Assembly (NCBI RefSeq): GCF_014639275.1
Contig: NZ_BMFW01000005.1
Span: 62,001-126,000, forward strand
From: Arthrobacter liuii
GTDB taxonomy: Bacteria; Actinomycetota; Actinomycetes; Actinomycetales; Micrococcaceae
Direction of reading: 5' to 3'
DNA length: 64,000 nt
Within the stretch, counting starts at the first letter, position 1. Each line of letters begins with the position of its first letter. Positions 61,077-64,000 of this stretch are shown here, in pieces. The position numbers were made by a program, and so were the translations under genes. The notes under the pieces are model-generated. The model saw only the letters and a program-made list of their open reading frames with translations, did no database searches and was not told where the DNA came from.

Positions 61077-62150
61077 ATGTTTGAGTCCGTACAGGGCCTG
61101 CTTGATGAGCATGACTCCATCCAGGCGCAGCTGGGGGATCCTGCTGTCTATGCTGACCAGCGGCTTGCCCGGAAGCTGGGGCGGCGGTCGGCTCAGCTTA
61201 ATGGCATTGTCGAGGCCTACCACAGGTGGGAAGGCATCCGGGACGATCTGGCCGCCGCCAAGGAAATGGCTGCCGAGGATCCCGAGTTCGCCGCCGAAGT
61301 GCCTGAACTGGAGGCTGCGCTGGAAGTAGCCGCGGCCAAGCTCCGGCGCCTGCTTATTCCCCGCGATCCTGACGACGCCCGCAACGTGATCCTCGAAGTC
61401 AAGGGCGGTGAAGGCGGCGACGAGGCTGCACTGTTCGCCGGTGACCTGCTGCGCATGTACACCCGGTACGCGGAGTCCCGCGGGTGGAAGACTGAAATCA
61501 TTTCCGCCACCGAGTCTGACCTCGGCGGCTACAAGGATGTCCAGGTGGCCGTCAAAGGAAACTCGAACGACCCCGCCGAGGGCGTTTATGCCCGGCTCAA
61601 GTTCGAAGGCGGCGTGCACCGCGTCCAGCGCGTGCCGGTGACCGAATCCCAGGGCCGCATCCACACCTCCGCCGCCGGCGTGCTGGTCCTCCCCGAGGTT
61701 GATGAGCCCGAAGAGCTCGAAATCAACCAGAACGACCTCAAGATCGACGTCTACCGGTCTTCAGGCCCGGGCGGGCAGTCCGTGAACACCACGGACTCCG
61801 CCGTCCGCATCACGCACCTTCCCACCGGCATCGTGGTGGCCATGCAGAACGAGAAATCCCAGCTGCAGAACCGCGAAGCCGGCATGCGCGTCCTGCGCGC
61901 ACGCATCCTGGCGCACCAGCAGGAGCAGATCGACGCCGAGAACTCGGCCCAGCGCAAGTCGCAGATCCGCACCATGGACCGTTCCGAGCGCATCCGCACC
62001 TATAACTACCCGGAGAACCGGATCGCTGACCACCGCACCGGGTACAAGGCCTACAACCTGGACCAGGTCATGAACGGGGACCTGGAGCCGGTCATCCAGT
62101 CCGCGATCGAGATGGATGAGCAGGCGCGGCTGGACGCCATCGGCGACTGA
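61077..62150 (+). CDS. prfA: peptide chain release factor 1
   Basis: 357 codons from ATG 61077. The GGQ motif is in [17 protein letters not shown] (about residue 235). The stop-codon recognition region holds TESQGRIHT, then TSAAGVLV. It releases peptides at UAA and UAG. The next gene encodes the methylase that modifies the GGQ glutamine, so enzyme and substrate are cotranscribed. Confidence 0.93.
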   Translation: MFESVQGLLDEHDSIQAQLGDPAVYADQRLARKLGRRSAQLNGIVEAYHRWEGIRDDLAAAKEMAAEDPEFAAEVPELEAALEVAAAKLRRLLIPRDPDDARNVILEVKGGEGGDEAALFAGDLLRMYTRYAESRGWKTEIISATESDLGGYKDVQVAVKGNSNDPAEGVYARLKFEGGVHRVQRVPVTESQGRIHTSAAGVLVLPEVDEPEELEINQNDLKIDVYRSSGPGGQSVNTTDSAVRITHLPTGIVVAMQNEKSQLQNREAGMRVLRARILAHQQEQIDAENSAQRKSQIRTMDRSERIRTYNYPENRIADHRTGYKAYNLDQVMNGDLEPVIQSAIEMDEQARLDAIGD

Positions 62151-62165
62151 CCGGAAACTGCCACC

Positions 62166-63065
62166 ATGACCGAGCCCACCCACATGGCGCCTGCCCAGTC
62201 TTTGGCCGCAGCGGTCCGTGAGGCCGCGGCACTCCTGGCTGAGGCCGGCGTTCCCAGCCCCCGGGCCGATGCCGAGCTCCTGGCGGACCATCTCCTGAAC
62301 GTCGGGCTGGGGCGCCTCCGCTCCCTGATGCTGGGCGATACTCCCGCGCCCCGTGGGTATGCCGAACTTGTCGCCGAACGCGCACGCCGCATCCCGCTGC
62401 AGCACATCACCGGGGTTGCGCATTTCCGCTACCTCGAACTGGCCGTGGGGCCGGGAGTGTTCATTCCGCGTCCGGAAACCGAATCCGTGGTCCAGCTGGC
62501 CATCGACCACGTCCGCGGCGTGGCCACCCCCCGGATTGTCGACCTCGGCACGGGATCGGGCGCTATCGCCGGTTCCCTGGCCTCCGAGGTTCCCGGAGCC
62601 GAGGTGCACGCCGTCGAGTTCAGCCCGTTCGCGCACGCCTGGGCGGCGAAAAACCTGGCACCCCTGGGGGTCAACCTTGTCCTGGGGGACCTGCGTGACG
62701 CCTTTCCGGAACTCAACGGGAGCGTCGACGTCGTGGTTTCAAACCCGCCGTACATCCCGGCCGAAGCCATCCCCAACGAACCCGAAGTAGCCCTGCACGA
62801 TCCCCCCGAGGCCCTGTACGGTGGGGGAGCGGACGGCATGGAACTTCCGACGGCGGCAGCGGCCTCCGCTGCCCGCCTCCTGCGCTCTGGGGGCTACTTT
62901 GTCATGGAACACGCGGAAGTCCAGTCAGGCTGGATCGCCGCCATGCTCGGTCGGACCGGCACATGGACAGGCATCAGGACACACCTGGACCTTAACGGCA
63001 AGGAGCGCGCCACCAGCGCCGTGCTCGCAGACCCCACCACACGGAATGAAAGAATGGGCCAGTGA
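62166..63065 (+). CDS. prmC: release factor glutamine methyltransferase
   Basis: 299 codons. SAM-binding motif VDLGTGSGAIAGSLA and the catalytic NPPY (VSNPPYIPAEA, about residue 197). The N-terminal helical domain that binds release factors is present. It N5-methylates the GGQ glutamine of RF1/RF2. Overlaps the tsaC start (GTGA). Confidence 0.92.
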   Translation: MTEPTHMAPAQSLAAAVREAAALLAEAGVPSPRADAELLADHLLNVGLGRLRSLMLGDTPAPRGYAELVAERARRIPLQHITGVAHFRYLELAVGPGVFIPRPETESVVQLAIDHVRGVATPRIVDLGTGSGAIAGSLASEVPGAEVHAVEFSPFAHAWAAKNLAPLGVNLVLGDLRDAFPELNGSVDVVVSNPPYIPAEAIPNEPEVALHDPPEALYGGGADGMELPTAAAASAARLLRSGGYFVMEHAEVQSGWIAAMLGRTGTWTGIRTHLDLNGKERATSAVLADPTTRNERMGQ

Positions 63066-63859
63066 CCACAACTTATGACTGCACCATCGATGACGAGCGG
63101 GCCAGGGGCCTCGAGGACGCCCAGCGTGCCATCGGGGAGAAGAAATGCGTCGTGCTCCCCACGGATACGGTTTACGGGATCGGCGCGGATGCGTTTTCGC
63201 CGCAGGCTGTCACCATGCTGCTGGTATCCAAGGGACGCAGCCGCACCATGCCGCCGCCCGTCCTGATTCCACGCATCAACGCACTGGACGGCCTGGCCAC
63301 CGAGGTGTCAGCCGACGCCCGCAAGCTCGCGGAAGCCTTCTGGCCCGGCGGACTCACCTTGATCCTGCACGCGCAGCCGTCGCTGGACTGGGACCTCGGC
63401 GAAACCAAGGGAACCGTTGCGCTGCGGATGCCTGCAGACGAAGTCGCACTGGAGCTGCTGACCCTGACCGGCCCGCTGGCGGTTTCCTCCGCCAACCGTA
63501 CCGGCCAGGCTCCGGCCCAAACCGCGGCAGCGGCCCGCGAACAGTTGGCGGATTCCGTCGAGGTGTACCTGGAAGGCGGCCCGCGCCCGCTGGAAGGCGA
63601 AGCCGGGGTGCCGTCAACCATCGTGGACGCCACCGGGCCCATCCTGCGCGTGGTCCGTAACGGAGCCGTGAGCCTGGACCGGTTGCGCGAACACGTCCCG
63701 GGCGTCCTGGGCCTGGGCGAGATTCCCATGGCAGCCGAAGAACCGGAGCCACTGGCGTCACCGGAAGCACAGGGATCGCCGGAGGCAGCCGGGGTTGAGG
63801 CTGCGCCCGGTTCAGGCAGCAGCGCCGTAACCGATGCCGACAACGTTCCGGGGAACTGA
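63062..63859 (+). CDS. L-threonylcarbamoyladenylate synthase
   Basis: 265 codons, GTG start. YrdC/Sua5 core: PTDTVYGIGADAF, KGRSRTMPPPVLI, and TVALRMPADEVALELL then AVSSANRTGQAP, the substrate pocket. A C-terminal 45-residue Pro/Glu/Ala-rich tail replaces the Sua5 domain, so it is the TsaC-length type plus a disordered end. It makes TC-AMP for the t6A37 tRNA modification. Confidence 0.88.
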   Translation: MTTTYDCTIDDERARGLEDAQRAIGEKKCVVLPTDTVYGIGADAFSPQAVTMLLVSKGRSRTMPPPVLIPRINALDGLATEVSADARKLAEAFWPGGLTLILHAQPSLDWDLGETKGTVALRMPADEVALELLTLTGPLAVSSANRTGQAPAQTAAAAREQLADSVEVYLEGGPRPLEGEAGVPSTIVDATGPILRVVRNGAVSLDRLREHVPGVLGLGEIPMAAEEPEPLASPEAQGSPEAAGVEAAPGSGSSAVTDADNVPGN

Positions 63860-63860
63860 C

Positions 63861-64000
63861 GTGCATCCCAAAGTGGCCGTTGCGGCCGTAACATTCGACC
63901 GCCACGAGGAACTGGCCCTGCTCCTGAAAGGCCTGGCCGCCCAAACCGCTCCCATCCATTCCATCGCCCTGGTGGACTCCGGTGCCGTCCCCGCCACCGG
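63861..64000 (+). CDS. glycosyltransferase family 2, N-terminal fragment
   Basis: Forty-six codons plus a partial codon from GTG 63861 to the window end. VAAVTFDRHEELALLLKGLA followed by an acidic-strand segment (SIALVDSGA) is the nucleotide-sugar end of a GT2 fold. It starts one base after the tsaC stop. Substrate unknown; the rest is outside the window. Confidence 0.55.
   Translation, partial: MHPKVAVAAVTFDRHEELALLLKGLAAQTAPIHSIALVDSGAVPAT

Noticed and set aside
1..64000. CRISPR arrays, rRNA genes, IS elements
   Set aside because: No regularly spaced identical repeats with unique spacers, no rRNA signatures and no transposase were seen; the repeat blocks at 50979 and 60895 have other structures.

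Overview
The window is high-GC actinobacterial DNA. Core genes, gene order and family signatures (kgd fusion, sigR-rsrA-bL37, aroA-rsgA-hisN, argS-lysA-hom-thrC-thrB-rho-prfA-prmC-tsaC) point to a soil Micrococcaceae, Arthrobacter or Pseudarthrobacter-like. The species cannot be fixed from the sequence alone.

Bases 1 to about 6303 are the right end of an integrated phage-like element. A leftward string of about 17 tiny, mostly overlapping genes runs from a Cro-like regulator at 4294 to a YqaJ-type exonuclease cut by the window edge. It faces a rightward immunity module: repressor, ImmA/IrrE-like metallopeptidase, a 21-residue membrane peptide and a second HTH protein. Divergent promoters between the two carry a 13-bp operator, and a third copy lies behind the repressor. 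The element ends in direct and inverted repeats that look like integrase arm sites, followed by what reads as the 3' end of ssrA (tmRNA) and its terminator. The integrase and the rest of ssrA are not in the window.

Bases 6400-17650 hold a metabolic and stress cluster. It contains three pyridoxamine-oxidase-fold proteins, a HAD-GH65 sugar phosphorylase fusion, an ATP-type PFK, two zinc alcohol dehydrogenases, two membrane proteins and an HtrA protease, with sequences resembling DevR/DosR boxes. Bases 17686-27612 carry an MntR-like regulator with paired CrcB fluoride channels, a methyltransferase, a SAM-riboswitch-controlled class V aminotransferase, hisN-rsgA-aroA, DoxX, sigR-rsrA and the 24-residue ribosomal protein bL37. 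Bases 27730-50901 carry a PadR/DUF4097 pair, an SGNH hydrolase, kgd, two CNNM transporters, a Zur-controlled znuACB-zur locus, cysteine and sulfur enzymes, a HIT protein, HrpA, an M4 protease with its emfourin inhibitor, and a CDF transporter.

Bases 50979-64000 hold short repeats, tRNA-Arg(CCG), a decayed reductase gene, and the amino-acid operon argS-lysA-hom-thrC-thrB. These are followed by rho, a 112-bp cruciform-forming repeat, prfA-prmC-tsaC and the start of a glycosyltransferase. Promoters, operators and riboswitch assignments rest on motif reading only; no alignment or folding program was run.
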